From assembly GCF_913063425.1 (NCBI RefSeq), contig NZ_CAJXYK010000015.1, forward strand, positions 1 through 64,000: DNA of 64,000 nucleotides, given 5' to 3'. The notes under the pieces were generated by a model. It saw only the letters and a list, made by a program, of their open reading frames with translations, ran no database searches and was not told the DNA's origin. This stretch comes from an uncultured Thiohalocapsa sp. (GTDB taxonomy: Bacteria > Pseudomonadota > Gammaproteobacteria > Chromatiales > Chromatiaceae). How positions within the stretch are numbered: the stretch's first letter is position 1; every line of letters starts with the position of its first letter. Both the position numbers and the translations under genes were made by a program. Of the stretch, positions 17,642 through 26,882 are shown in pieces.

Positions 17642-18127
17642 TCAGGCCCCCGGCTGGGCTGCATCCACCAGCGTCGGCCTCAGCACCCACAACAGGTCGC
17701 TGGAGGCGAGCCGAACGATGTAGCCGCGCTTGCCGCCGTTGATGTAGATCTGCGGCAGGTTTGTGATGGAGCGCTCGCAGTACACCGGCATGGCGTGCCG
17801 GGTGCCGAAGGGCGAGGTCCCGCCCACCTGATAGCCGGAATGCCTGTCGGCCACCCGGGGCGCGCAGGGCTGCACGCGCTTGGCGCCGATGGCCTTGGCG
17901 AGCAGGCCCGTGGCCACCTCGCGGTCGCCGTGCATGAGCATGACCAGGGGCTTGTGGGCATCGTCCTCAAGGATGAGGGTCTTGATGACGGCGTGCTCGT
18001 CCACGCCGAGCTGGGCCGCGAATTCGGCCGTGCCGCCCTGCTGGTAGTCGTAAGGATACCCGTCGAAGGCGACACCCGCCGCCCGCAGCGCCCGCACCGC
18101 CTGGGTTACCGGCTCCCGTTTGGCCAT
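17642..18127 (-). CDS. ybaK: Cys-tRNA(Pro)/Cys-tRNA deacylase YbaK
   Basis: 161 residues. YbaK removes cysteine mis-charged on tRNA-Pro. The INS/YbaK fold is seen in DEHAVIKTLILEDD, then LVMLMHGDREV, GYQVGGTSPFGTRHAMPVYC and the C-terminal YINGGKRGYIVRL. The GGxxPFG motif and the conserved lysine of VIKTL are present. It is cytoplasmic. It heads a group of three convergent or co-oriented housekeeping genes on the minus strand (DUF938, DUF427, ybaK), with 34 bases between it and DUF427. Confidence 0.92.
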   Translation of the reverse strand: MAKREPVTQAVRALRAAGVAFDGYPYDYQQGGTAEFAAQLGVDEHAVIKTLILEDDAHKPLVMLMHGDREVATGLLAKAIGAKRVQPCAPRVADRHSGYQVGGTSPFGTRHAMPVYCERSITNLPQIYINGGKRGYIVRLASSDLLWVLRPTLVDAAQPGA

Positions 18128-18161
18128 GCCGACCGCCGCCCCTGTGCCGTTACCAGTGCCG

Positions 18162-18719
18162 TCACCAGTGCCCGGTGCCGGGCTCGCCCTTGAACGGCCC
18201 CACCACGTCCGCGGTGATCCAGCCGCCGTAGTAGCCGCCCGCCTGGGCGCGCACGGTCTCGCCGTTCACGACACAACGCAGCTGAGACGGATAGCAGGCA
18301 AACCAGTCGGCGATGGGCGCGGCATCGTCGAAGGCGTCCGGATAGCGCCAGAGGGCATTGGCGATGCGCTGCCCATCACTGTCGGTGACGTGGAAGTACT
18401 CCGCCCGACCTTTCCACTCGCAGAAGGTGTGCCGGTGTGACGGCGCGAGCTGCGCCATGTCCACTGACTCCGGCGGCAGGTAGAAGGTGGGCGGGCTGCC
18501 GGTCTCCAGGACGCGGATGGCGCGGTCGGTGCTGGCCAGCAGCCTGTCGCCGGCGTAGACCTCCACGTGGCGGCTGTCCGGTACATAGGCCGGCGGGCGC
18601 GGGTAATCCCAGACGGATTCCTGCCCTGGCCCGGGGGCGACGGCGAAGTCCGGGCGTGTCTGTCCGCGCCAGCGCCAGGCGGCCCGGGCGCGCTCCAGGC
18701 GGTTGGGGTCGATGCTCAT
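18162..18719 (-). CDS. DUF427 protein
   Basis: 185 residues with the DUF427 hallmarks VEVYAGDRLLASTDRAIRVL, PPTFYLPPESV, HTFCEWKGRAEYF and CYPSQLRCVVNGE. DUF427 forms compact beta-barrel-like domains of unknown biochemical function, often in single cytoplasmic proteins. The start MSIDPNRLERARAAW is an ATG preceded by AGGACCACC. It sits between ybaK (34 bases) and DUF938 (42 bases), so an operon is likely. Confidence 0.88.
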   Translation of the reverse strand: MSIDPNRLERARAAWRWRGQTRPDFAVAPGPGQESVWDYPRPPAYVPDSRHVEVYAGDRLLASTDRAIRVLETGSPPTFYLPPESVDMAQLAPSHRHTFCEWKGRAEYFHVTDSDGQRIANALWRYPDAFDDAAPIADWFACYPSQLRCVVNGETVRAQAGGYYGGWITADVVGPFKGEPGTGHW

Positions 18720-18761
18720 GGTGGTCCTCCGGGGGCTCGGGGGGGTGGCCGGCAGGTGGCG

Positions 18762-19364
18762 TCAGCCCTTGCGCCACACCAGGGTGCGGTTGTTCACCGG
18801 CATGGCGATGTCGTCTTCCAGTGCGAGCCCGGCGGCGTCGGCGATGCGCGACAGGTCGTCCAGGTCGCGCACGCCGGAAAGGGGGTCGCGGGCGCGCAGC
18901 ATGCGGTCGAAGTCTGCATTGCTTTGGCTGGTGTGGCGGCCCCCATAGCTGAAGGGCCCGTAGAGCGCAAAGGGCGCCCCCGCCGGGAGCAGCGCACCGA
19001 CACCGGCGAACAGACGCTCCACCTGCGCCCAGGACATGATGTGCGCGGTGTTGGCGCTGTAGACGGCATCGAAGGGCAAGCGCGTATCCGGCTGCGGCCA
19101 GCGGCCGTCCACGTCCAGCGCTATGGCCGCCGGCAGGTTCGGGAGGTTGGCCTCACTGAGCCAGCGCGCGATGCCGGGAAGGTGGGCGGCGATGTCACTT
19201 GCCTGCCAGGTGAGATGCGGCAGCGCGGGGGCGAAATGCACCGCGTGCTGGCCGGTGCCGGCGCCGATCTCGAGCACATGGCGGCGGTCCGCGAACAGCG
19301 GGGTCAGGACGGCGAGGATGGGGGCCTTGTTCTCGTCGCAGGCCGGTGAGTAGGGCTTGTCCAT
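18762..19364 (-). CDS. DUF938 SAM-dependent methyltransferase-like protein
   Basis: 200 residues. The N-terminus YSPACDENKAPIL and the SAM-binding motif VLEIGAGTGQHAVHFA at about 30-45 are characteristic of DUF938, with ANTAHIMSW and FALYGPFSYGG further on. It is predicted to be a class I methyltransferase with unknown substrate. ATG 19364 is the natural start. It is the first gene of the DUF938-DUF427-ybaK group. Confidence 0.9.
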   Translation of the reverse strand: MDKPYSPACDENKAPILAVLTPLFADRRHVLEIGAGTGQHAVHFAPALPHLTWQASDIAAHLPGIARWLSEANLPNLPAAIALDVDGRWPQPDTRLPFDAVYSANTAHIMSWAQVERLFAGVGALLPAGAPFALYGPFSYGGRHTSQSNADFDRMLRARDPLSGVRDLDDLSRIADAAGLALEDDIAMPVNNRTLVWRKG

Positions 19365-19483
19365 GGTTTGCCTTCAGCGTCCGGGATGGTACTGCGCGGC
19401 CGGCGCAGCCGGCACGGCCCGCGGCGCCGCGCGATGCATGGCTTCGCCCAGGCGAAGTTGCGCACCCGCCGCGGATTTCAATC

Positions 19484-19514
19484 CCTCGCCCCTCGCCCCT
19501 CGCCCCTCGCCCCC
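19484..19514. repeat. Heptanucleotide array (CCTCGCC)n
   Basis: About four copies of a 7-bp unit (CTCGCCC) lie in the divergent spacer between the DUF938 gene and the lipoprotein gene. The unit is close in composition to the GAGGAGC array at 7796 read on the other strand. The rest of 19365-19651 has no gene. Confidence 0.75.
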
Positions 19515-19651
19515 GACACCGATCCGCCGCCTGGCCCGAAGCCGCCGGCGGGCGCTGCTGACGGACCCCGGATTCCGCTATCATCCGGCCCGAACGCGGG
19601 CGCCCCGGGCTGCGGGTGCGCTCGGGCCGTTCCCGTCACGCAGTCGTTGCC

Positions 19652-21058
19652 ATGCCGTCATTCGCCACCGTCCTGCCCGCCGCGGCCACGCTGCTGTTGG
19701 TCGCCTGCGCGCAGCCGCCGGAGCGCGCCGAGCGCGACCTGCGCCCGCCGGCGGCGGGAGCTGCCGGCGGCGGGTCGCGCGCAGGCGAAGCCGGTGCCGG
19801 TGCCGCAAGGCGCTCCGCGGACACGCTGACACCCTTGCCCGGGCGTGCGGCCGGAGACCTGGTGACGACGCTGCCCGGCGCCGAGCTCGATCCAATACCC
19901 GGCGCCGGCGCGACGACCACCCTGCCGGACGGCGATGAGGCGCTGCGCCAGGCCGTGGCGGCACGCTGCGCGAGCCGCCCGGACGCTGTCACCGAGGCCT
20001 CCATGCTGAGTGCCCTGGTGGCGGAGCTCCAGGCGGACGGCGTGGCACCCGCGGCCGCGGTGGACGCACTGATTCTGGGCGGCTGCGGTGATCTCGCGGA
20101 CATCGTCACCGACGTGGTGGCCCGCAACGGCGCCGATGCCGCCGTGCCCGTCATCGACCGCGCGGTGGCACTCACCGGCGATACCTCGGCGCTCATCGTC
20201 GAGCGCGCCGCAGCAGAGGGGCTGCTGCGGGCCGGGCGCGAGCGTGTCGCGGCGGCGGGCGGCGTGTTGTCGCACGTCGCCGGCACCGCAGGCGAGGTCG
20301 CGCTCATGCATTTTCCGCCCGGCGGCGATTCCGCCGGCGCTACCGCGCACAGCGCCGGCAGCTTGGCACAGCTCATCGGCAGCGCCGAGCCCGGCTATGG
20401 CTTGTACACCTTTGTGCTGTTCGGCGGTGGCGGCGAGGCCGGTGGCGTGGACGCGGCCGGCTGGCGCGAGCTGCTGCGGGTCATCGAGACCTATGTGCTG
20501 GCGGCAGATCCAGCCGCCGGTGCTGCGCACCCGGCTGCACACACCTTCGTAGTGCCAGTCGATGCCGGCCGCACCGGTGTACCCTTGGCGGAGCGCACCG
20601 GCCCGGTGCCGTCGGCAGACCTGCGACGCACGCTTGCGGCTTACCTGCGTCGCGCCGGCGAGCCGGCGCTGGCGGCGCGCCTCGCGACGGCGCCTGGACC
20701 CTTCCTCGTCTCCACGCTGGAGCCGCGGCTGGTGCCGGGCAGCCCGCAGCAGCCGCGGATGATCGTGGACCTGAGCCGGATCGGGCCGGAGTACATGTAC
20801 ACTGTCGTGGACGCCTATGATCGGGAGGTCCCGCCTGCGGCAGTCGGTCGCGTGGACAGCCTCCTGGCGGTGCGCGGGCGGCTCATGGGCATGGTGCCGG
20901 ACCCGACCATGGGCTCCGCGGCGCCGCCGCCGGCCGGCGACTGGGTGTTCATGCTCGGCGGGCACGACGGTGCGCAGGCCGCGGCCCTCGGCACGGCACG
21001 GCCGCCGGGCCTCAGGCCGGCCGCCCCCCACCTGGCCGCTGTTCAACGCGGCCGCTGA
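19652..21058 (+). CDS. Putative lipoprotein of unknown function
   Basis: 468 residues from ATG 19652, chosen because it opens a clean lipoprotein signal (MPSFATVLPAAATLLLVAC) with a lipobox-like LLVAC at about 15-19. A Gly/Ala/Arg-rich linker precedes an Ala-rich helical domain (ALVAELQADGVAPAAAVDAL, GCGDLADIVTDVVARNG). A globular region with LYTFVLFGGGGEAG and WRELLRVIETYVL follows, then a disordered end. No family is recognised. The next gene starts 16 bases later, so they are probably cotranscribed. Confidence 0.65.
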   Translation: MPSFATVLPAAATLLLVACAQPPERAERDLRPPAAGAAGGGSRAGEAGAGAARRSADTLTPLPGRAAGDLVTTLPGAELDPIPGAGATTTLPDGDEALRQAVAARCASRPDAVTEASMLSALVAELQADGVAPAAAVDALILGGCGDLADIVTDVVARNGADAAVPVIDRAVALTGDTSALIVERAAAEGLLRAGRERVAAAGGVLSHVAGTAGEVALMHFPPGGDSAGATAHSAGSLAQLIGSAEPGYGLYTFVLFGGGGEAGGVDAAGWRELLRVIETYVLAADPAAGAAHPAAHTFVVPVDAGRTGVPLAERTGPVPSADLRRTLAAYLRRAGEPALAARLATAPGPFLVSTLEPRLVPGSPQQPRMIVDLSRIGPEYMYTVVDAYDREVPPAAVGRVDSLLAVRGRLMGMVPDPTMGSAAPPPAGDWVFMLGGHDGAQAAALGTARPPGLRPAAPHLAAVQRGR

Positions 21059-21074
21059 GCGGCGGGAGTACCAC

Positions 21075-21665
21075 ATGCTCGGACCACGCATCGGCGGTGT
21101 CTTCAAGTTCCTCATCGGCATCCTGCTGTTGCAGGTTGCCACGGCGCTCTTGACCTACACGGCGCTGATGACGGACCTGCAGCAGACGGGCTGGCTGTTC
21201 GGCGCGTTGGCGGCCACCCTGGGCCTGCTGGTGGCGCTCTGGTTCGACTCCGTCATCGGCAGTGTCAAGGAGCAGGCCGTGGCGCGCCAGCACAAGCGCC
21301 ACGCCCGCGAGCGCGAGAAGCTGCGTATCCAGGCGGAGAAGGAAAAGGCCAAGCTCGCCAAGCAGCGCAAGCGCAGCTCCGGCGGCGCGACGCTGAAGAC
21401 GGGGCTGGCCGTGGGCGGCACCGTCGGTGTCGGCGTGGCGCTGATGTTCGCGCAGCTCATGACCCTCGGCCTGCTCACCATCTCTGCCGCCGGCGGTGCG
21501 GCGTTGGGCTACGGCGTGCGCTCCCGGCAGGAGAAGGTGATCCGCGCCCGCGAGCAGAAACAGGCCGAGCGGCTGGTCTACGCGCAGCAGGACGTGCCGG
21601 TGCTCACCGCCGATGCCACACCGGGATCCGACAACCGGCGCGGGCGTAAACAGCCGGCCGACTAG
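21075..21665 (+). CDS. Membrane protein with charged coiled-coil, unknown
   Basis: 196 residues from ATG 21075 (GGGAG eight bases upstream). Two N-terminal helices (FKFLIGILLLQVATALLTY and WLFGALAATLGLLVALWF) are followed by a highly charged helical stretch (HKRHAREREKLRIQAEKEKA) and a second hydrophobic pair (LAVGGTVGVGVALMFAQL, LGLLTISAAGGAALGYG). A polar tail ends the protein. I do not recognise a family. It follows the lipoprotein gene closely, which suggests a joint envelope role. Confidence 0.65.
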   Translation: MLGPRIGGVFKFLIGILLLQVATALLTYTALMTDLQQTGWLFGALAATLGLLVALWFDSVIGSVKEQAVARQHKRHAREREKLRIQAEKEKAKLAKQRKRSSGGATLKTGLAVGGTVGVGVALMFAQLMTLGLLTISAAGGAALGYGVRSRQEKVIRAREQKQAERLVYAQQDVPVLTADATPGSDNRRGRKQPAD

Positions 21666-21709
21666 CGCAGCGCTGCGGAGACGCCGGGGTCAGGCGAACA
21701 TTTGCCATC

Positions 21710-21754
21710 GGCGGACTGAAGTCCGCCTGCGCAAGGCTGCCGACTGAAGTCGGC
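21710..21754. repeat. REP-like palindromes with ACTGAAGT core, two copies
   Basis: GGCGGACTGAAGTCCGCC (21710-21727) and GCCGACTGAAGTCGGC (21739-21754) are palindromes with a GA centre, 11 bases apart and in the same orientation. Related elements occur at 57680-57810 in the opposite orientation. Their intergenic position downstream of the membrane-protein gene and their paired arrangement fit REP/BIME-type elements. Confidence 0.65.
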
Positions 21755-21846
21755 GGACCCGGGCGGCAGCGCGACTGCCCGCACTGGTGCAGCGAGGCGA
21801 GCCGAGTCGCCGGCACCCGGGGATTCAGGCTCGGGGGCGTGAGCCG

Positions 21847-22518
21847 CTACCAGCCGCGGAAGTACCAGCCGTTGTCCCACTCCGGCAGCTCCTCCATCTG
21901 CCGCGGGACAGCCCCGGTGTGTTCTTCGGTCTGCGCGGTCGGGTCGGCGGGTGGCTCTCCAGGTGGGTCGGACGGCCCGCCGGCGGGGGCGTTACCGACC
22001 GGTGGTGACGGCATGGGTGCGAGCCAGGGGCCGAAGTTCAGGAACATCCAGCGGTCCTGCGCAATCATGTCGCGCATCTCCCGCCTGCGGCGCTGGAACT
22101 CCTGCTCCAGTGCTTCCTGCCGGGCCGTGCCCATCGGGTCCAGGGCGCGTCGGCGCGCCTGATGCTGGGCGCGGCGGCGCTCCTGTAGGGCGCGGCGTTG
22201 GGCACGCACGGCCTCCAGCCAGCGCGGCACCACGTCGTGCGGTGCCGGCTCGCCCTGCCGGTGCGGCTGCACCGGCGCTATGGGGTCCTGAGCGCTGCCC
22301 TCAGTCGCCGCGGCGGGGGCTGCCGGCGCCTGCGCAGCGCCGGCGGGTGCCGCGCCCTGCGGCGCCGCTGCTGCCGACGTGGCCGATGCCACCAACAGCG
22401 CGCAGGTGAGTGATGCCGCAGCCGCGAGTGGCCGCGGTGGCCACGGCTCGGGCAGCGACCCGGTCGGTGTGCGGGCGACGGCACATGGCGACGACGTGTT
22501 GTGGGCGTTGCGGGCCAT
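21847..22518 (-). CDS. Exported Pro/Ala-rich protein, unknown
   Basis: 223 residues from ATG 22518 (MARNAHNTSSP). A twin-arginine-free signal (LAAAASLTCALLVASATSAA) is followed by an Ala/Pro-rich stretch. An Arg/Gln-rich helical centre (RAQRRALQERRRAQHQARRR) contains EALEQEFQRRRREMRDMIAQ, and the C-terminus is WYFRGW. It is probably periplasmic or membrane-associated. No family is recognised. A longer frame to 22587 exists but begins with unrelated composition. Confidence 0.55.
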   Translation of the reverse strand: MARNAHNTSSPCAVARTPTGSLPEPWPPRPLAAAASLTCALLVASATSAAAAPQGAAPAGAAQAPAAPAAATEGSAQDPIAPVQPHRQGEPAPHDVVPRWLEAVRAQRRALQERRRAQHQARRRALDPMGTARQEALEQEFQRRRREMRDMIAQDRWMFLNFGPWLAPMPSPPVGNAPAGGPSDPPGEPPADPTAQTEEHTGAVPRQMEELPEWDNGWYFRGW

Positions 22519-22668
22519 GGTGGCCGTGCTGCTCCATATCAGAGACTGCTGATTGTCGGTTTTAGGACAGACGGCAATCGTCGTCAATGTTTCACGGAAA
22601 CCGGGGGATGCCTCGACGCGTTTGCGCGTGCCACGATGACCCGTCGCGCTGCGCTCGCCGCGGCGACC

Positions 22669-25362
22669 TTACGTCCGTGTGTCGCCGTTTCCGTCCAATC
22701 GGTCGTGGATCTGCTGCCGCAGGCAGGTAAGGGTGTCCTCGCCGGTGATGGGGGCGCCCTCCTGGGTGGAGATGAAGAAGACGTCGTCCACCTCGGCGCC
22801 GACGGTGGCGATTTTGGCGCTTTGCAGACGGATGTCGCAGAGCTCGAAGACGGCGCCGATCTCCGCGAGCAGACCCGGGCGGTCCAGCGTGGTGAGCCGC
22901 ATCATGGTGCGGCGGTTGCGCGTGTCCTCGGCGAAGCTGACACGCGTCTCCACCGAGAAGTGGCGGTGCTGGCGCGGCAGCCGGCGGTTTACGACGGGAT
23001 GCTCGCCGTGCGGTCGCCGCAGCGCGCCGAGCAGCGACTCGCGCAGGCTGTCTGTCTCGTCCCCCTGGTCGATGGGCCGATGGTCCGGTCCCAGCACCTG
23101 GAAGGCGTTCACCGCATGGCCGTCGTCGGTGGTGGTGATGCGCGCATCCATGATGTTGAGCGCACGCTGGTCCAGGAGTGCGGTGATGCGCACGAAGAGA
23201 TTGCGCTCGTCGCGTGAGAACAGGAACACCTCGGTGCAGCCGCGCGAGGCGAGGGGCCGGATCACCACCAGCGGCAGCTCCTCCGGCGCGGTGGCGAGGA
23301 TGCGCTGGGTCTGCCAGGCAATCTCTTCGGGCGAGCTCGGCGTGAAGAAGTCCATGCCGAAGCGGCTCCAGAGGTCGCGGCAGGCGTCGGCGTCGATGCC
23401 CTCGTAGGCGAGCAGCCGCATGGCCTCACGCTGCTTCTGCTCGATGAGGTCGTCCTGCGCCTGCGGATTGTCGAGCCCGCGCATCAGCGCGCGACGCGTG
23501 GCGTGGTAGAGGTCGCGCAGCAGTGCGTCCTTCCAGGAGCTCCAGCGCTTCGGGTTGGTCGCGCGGGCGTCGGCGACGGTGAGCAGGTAGAGATAGTCCA
23601 GGCGGTTGGCGTCGTTCACCCGCTCCGCGAAGGCCTGGATCACCGCGGGGTCCGAGATGTCCTTGCGCTGTGCGGTCATGGACATCAGGAGGTGCTGCTC
23701 CACCAGCCAGGCCACGAGCCGGCTGTCGTACTCGCTGAGGTAGTGCAGCTGACAGAAGTCCCAGGCCTCGCGCGCGCCGAGCAGGGAATGATCGCCGCCG
23801 CGGCCCTTGGCGATGTCGTGGAAGAGACCGGCGATGTAGAGCAGCTCCAGCTTGGGGATGCGCTGCGCGATGGCGGAGCACAGCGGGAACTCCCCGTGGT
23901 GCTCCGGGATCGTGAAGCGGCGCAGGTTGCGCAGCACCCGCAGCGTGTGCTCGTCCACGGTGTAGACGTGGAACAGGTCGTACTGCATGCGCCCGACGAT
24001 GTTCTCAAACGCCGGGATGTAGGCGGCGAGCACGCCCCAGCTGTTCATGCGCCGCAGCGCGCCGGTGACGCCCTGGGGCTGGCGCAGGATCTCCATGAAC
24101 AGGCTGCGCGCGCGCACGTCCTCGCGGAAGTCGTCGTCGATGCGGTGGCGGTGCTCGCGGATCAGGCGGATGGTGCTGGCGCGCACGCCCTGGACCTGCG
24201 GGTGCTGCTGCAGCACCAGGAAGATCTCCAGCAGCGCGAAGGGCGAGCGGGCGAAGACCTGCGGATGCGTCACCTCCAGGTACCCGCTGCGCACCTGGAA
24301 GCGCTTGTTGATGGGCTCCGGCGGGCCGATCTGGTCGTGCAGCAGGATCGCTTCCTGGAACAGCTGCATCAGCATCTCGTTGAGGCGGTTCAGCTCCATG
24401 ACCGCCCGGTAGTACTGCTGCATGAACTGCTCGACGGCGAGGTTGTCGCCCTGGTCCGTGTAGCCGAACTCGTCTGCGAGCGTGCGCTGGTAGTCGAACA
24501 GCAGCCGGTCCTCCCGGCGCCCGGTGAGCCGGTGCAGCGCGAAGCGGATGCGCCACAGGAGCGCCTGGCCCTCGCGCAGGGCGAGGAACTCGCTCTCGGT
24601 GAGAAAGCCCTCGTCCACCAGCTGATGCAGGTTGTCGGCGCCGAAGTGGCGCTTGGCGACCCAGGCAATCATCTGGATGTCGCGCAGACCGCCCGGGTTC
24701 TCCTTGATATTCGGCTCCAGGTTGTAGGCGGTGTCACCGTACTTGTGCCGGCGCTTGCGCTGCTCTTCGCGCTTGGCGGCGAAGAAGGCCGCGCTGGGCC
24801 AGATGCTGCCGGGGCCGACGGCGACGCGCATATCCTCGAACAGGTCGGCATCGCCGTCGATGAGCCGTGCCTCCAGCAGGTTGGTGACCACGGTGATGTC
24901 GTCGGCCGCCTCGCGCCGGCACTCCGCCACCGTGCGCACCGAATGGCCGATCTCCAGGCCGATGTCCCAGAGGAAGATCACGAGGCTGCCGATGACCTCG
25001 CCCAGGCGCTCGGCGGCCTCGTCCGCCACCAGAATGAGCAGATCGATGTCCGAGCTCGGGTGCAGCTCACCGCGACCGTAGCCGCCCACCGCGATCACCG
25101 CCACCTGCTCCGTGTCGGGCAGGAAACGCCGCCAGGCGGCGGTGACGAGCCGATCGATGGCGCGGGTCCAGCGGGCGACGAGCTCGGTGACGGGCTCGCC
25201 GCGCTCGTAGCGGGCGAAGAGCGCGGCGCGGGCCTCGGCGAGCTCGGCCTTGTAGGCGGCGATGACGGCCGCAGCACCGCCCGGGCCGTTCTTGGCCGCG
25301 CCGTGAAGGCTGGTCTGGGCTGGGGCTTGTACTGGGGGGGCTTGTACTGGGGCCTGGGCCAT
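22669..25362 (-). CDS. glnD: Bifunctional PII uridylyltransferase / uridylyl-removing enzyme
   Basis: 897 residues, full length. GlnD senses glutamine and uridylylates or de-uridylylates PII (GlnB/GlnK), so it controls nitrogen assimilation. The nucleotidyltransferase motif GGYGRGELHPSSDIDLLI is at about 93-110 with catalytic D105 and D107. A central domain contains NLEPNIKENPGGLRDIQMI. The HD hydrolase motif is LLYIAGLFHDIAKGRGGDH near 505-523. Two C-terminal ACT domains are seen (RITALLDQRALNIMDARI and TTLDRPGLLAEIGAVFELCD). The N-terminal 20 residues encode a 5-residue repeat. It is divergent to nothing and lies 113 bases after map. Confidence 0.96.
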   Translation of the reverse strand: MAQAPVQAPPVQAPAQTSLHGAAKNGPGGAAAVIAAYKAELAEARAALFARYERGEPVTELVARWTRAIDRLVTAAWRRFLPDTEQVAVIAVGGYGRGELHPSSDIDLLILVADEAAERLGEVIGSLVIFLWDIGLEIGHSVRTVAECRREAADDITVVTNLLEARLIDGDADLFEDMRVAVGPGSIWPSAAFFAAKREEQRKRRHKYGDTAYNLEPNIKENPGGLRDIQMIAWVAKRHFGADNLHQLVDEGFLTESEFLALREGQALLWRIRFALHRLTGRREDRLLFDYQRTLADEFGYTDQGDNLAVEQFMQQYYRAVMELNRLNEMLMQLFQEAILLHDQIGPPEPINKRFQVRSGYLEVTHPQVFARSPFALLEIFLVLQQHPQVQGVRASTIRLIREHRHRIDDDFREDVRARSLFMEILRQPQGVTGALRRMNSWGVLAAYIPAFENIVGRMQYDLFHVYTVDEHTLRVLRNLRRFTIPEHHGEFPLCSAIAQRIPKLELLYIAGLFHDIAKGRGGDHSLLGAREAWDFCQLHYLSEYDSRLVAWLVEQHLLMSMTAQRKDISDPAVIQAFAERVNDANRLDYLYLLTVADARATNPKRWSSWKDALLRDLYHATRRALMRGLDNPQAQDDLIEQKQREAMRLLAYEGIDADACRDLWSRFGMDFFTPSSPEEIAWQTQRILATAPEELPLVVIRPLASRGCTEVFLFSRDERNLFVRITALLDQRALNIMDARITTTDDGHAVNAFQVLGPDHRPIDQGDETDSLRESLLGALRRPHGEHPVVNRRLPRQHRHFSVETRVSFAEDTRNRRTMMRLTTLDRPGLLAEIGAVFELCDIRLQSAKIATVGAEVDDVFFISTQEGAPITGEDTLTCLRQQIHDRLDGNGDTRT
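25322..25350 (-). repeat. 15-bp tandem repeat in the glnD N-terminus
   Basis: On the plus strand CTTGTACTGGGG recurs with a 15-bp period (from 25326 and 25341), just after the glnD start. It encodes APVQ-APPVQ-APAQ and keeps the frame, so copy changes would only lengthen the poorly conserved N-terminal extension. Confidence 0.6.
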
Positions 25363-25475
25363 GGACTCCGCTCCGGCGGCGATGGTTGCGGGTGAATTGC
25401 GGGCCCGTTGCTCGATGCTGCCGTTCGGTGGCCGCCCGCGGGCGCGCGCAGCGGTGTGCCGCCCGGTGTCGTCGG

Positions 25476-26255
25476 TCAGGCCGCGGCCGCGGTGCGCTCC
25501 TCTGCGCGCAGCGTGAGGATGTCACAGCCGTCCGGCGTCACCAGGATGGTGTGCTCCCACTGGGCGGACAGGCTGCGATCTTTGGTGACCACGGTCCAGC
25601 CGTCCTGCAGCAGCTTCACCTGGCGCTTGCCGGCGTTCACCATGGGCTCGATGGTGAAGCACATGCCGGGCTCCAGCCTGAGTCCATCCGCCGGCTTGCC
25701 GTAGTGGAGCACCTGCGGGTCCTCGTGGAACTCCCGGCCGATGCCGTGCCCGCAGTACTCGCGGACGACCGAGTAACGATGGCCCTCCACGAAGCTCTGG
25801 ATGGCGTGACCGATGTCGCCCAGCGTCGCCCCGGGGCGGACGGCAGCGATGCCGGTGTACATGGCCTGCTGGGTGACCGACACCAGCCGCTTCGCCAGCA
25901 CCGAGGGCTCGCCCACGAAGAACATCTTGCTGGTGTCGCCGTGGTAACCGTCCTTGATCACGGTGACGTCGATGTTGACGATGTCGCCCTTCTTGAGGCG
26001 CTTGTTGCCTGGGATGCCATGGCAGACCTGGTTGTTCACCGAGGTGCAGATAGAGCGCGGGAATCCGCGGTAGTTGAGCGGCGCGGGCACGGCCCCCTGC
26101 ACGTCCACGATGTATTCATGGCAGATGCGGTCGAGCTCGCCCGTGGTCACGCCGGGCGCGACGTGCTCGCCGACCATCTCCAGCACCGCCGCCGCCAGGC
26201 GCCCGGCGACCCGCATTTTCTCGATCTCGGCCTCGGTTTTGATGGTTACCGCCAT
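25476..26255 (-). CDS. map: Methionine aminopeptidase, type I
   Basis: 259 residues. It removes the initiator methionine from nascent proteins and uses two metal ions. All five ligands are visible in context: D in VNIDVTVI, D in YHGDTSKM, H in GHGIGREFHEDP, E in FTIEPMV and E in WEHTILV. The substrate-site stretch CTSVNNQVCHGIPG is intact. ATG 26255 gives the usual MAVTIKTEAEIEKMR start. It is divergent from rpsB across a 627-bp gap, the classical arrangement. Confidence 0.96.
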   Translation of the reverse strand: MAVTIKTEAEIEKMRVAGRLAAAVLEMVGEHVAPGVTTGELDRICHEYIVDVQGAVPAPLNYRGFPRSICTSVNNQVCHGIPGNKRLKKGDIVNIDVTVIKDGYHGDTSKMFFVGEPSVLAKRLVSVTQQAMYTGIAAVRPGATLGDIGHAIQSFVEGHRYSVVREYCGHGIGREFHEDPQVLHYGKPADGLRLEPGMCFTIEPMVNAGKRQVKLLQDGWTVVTKDRSLSAQWEHTILVTPDGCDILTLRAEERTAAAA

Positions 26256-26584
26256 GTCGCTCAGTGAGGCTTTGAGGTTTGCGTCATATTCTCAGTGTCG
26301 CGGCGGCAGCGCCGCTGCGTTGATTGCCCGGCGTCCGTCGGGCTGTGGGCGCGTCCCGTGACCAGCGGCCACGCGCCGGGACCAGTTGCAGGGATGCGCG
26401 CATGCCCGGCTGCGGCGGGACTCGCCGGGTCGCTGTCGGGCCGGGCCGCAGTCCCCATTCCGCCGGCGGCTGGCGCCCCTGGTCTGCCCGCGGGGGTAGG
26501 CCCTGGGGTATGCCCTGAAGCGCCCGGGCGTCCTCGCCGGCGCCCTGTTCCATCAGATGGGCGTGTCTCCCGCAGCGTGCAAGA

Positions 26585-26614
26585 TTGCCCGCAAAAGACC
26601 CCGCATGGTATAAA
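26585..26614 (+). promoter_or_regulatory. Candidate rpsB-tsf promoter and long leader
   Basis: TTGCCC (26585-26590) and TATAAA (26609-26614), with an 18-bp spacer, form the best sigma70-like promoter in the 627-bp map-rpsB gap. Transcription from about 26621 would give a leader of some 260 bases. In gammaproteobacteria the rpsB leader carries the S2 autoregulatory structure, so a similar role is plausible here. I could not verify the fold. No other gene is seen in 26256-26882. Confidence 0.5.
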
Positions 26615-26882
26615 ACGCGACGGAACTGGGCAAACGCACCGCGGTTTCTCTGTTGAAAGCCACGCGTGTTGGGCCCGCCGCTTCGTGTGCGGCCCGGCCA
26701 CGGGTCGGCACTACCCGACTGAACGACCGAATTCCTTTGGTGATGATGTCGCGCCACCGTCCTGCGCAGGGCGTGGCGTGGTCGCCGTAACGCCACACAC
26801 GCGCCGACACAGGGTGCCGGGTGCCCGGCCTCCGGGTTGCACCCTGGGGCGCGTGGAGGTTCAACCCAGCAGAGGCAATCTC

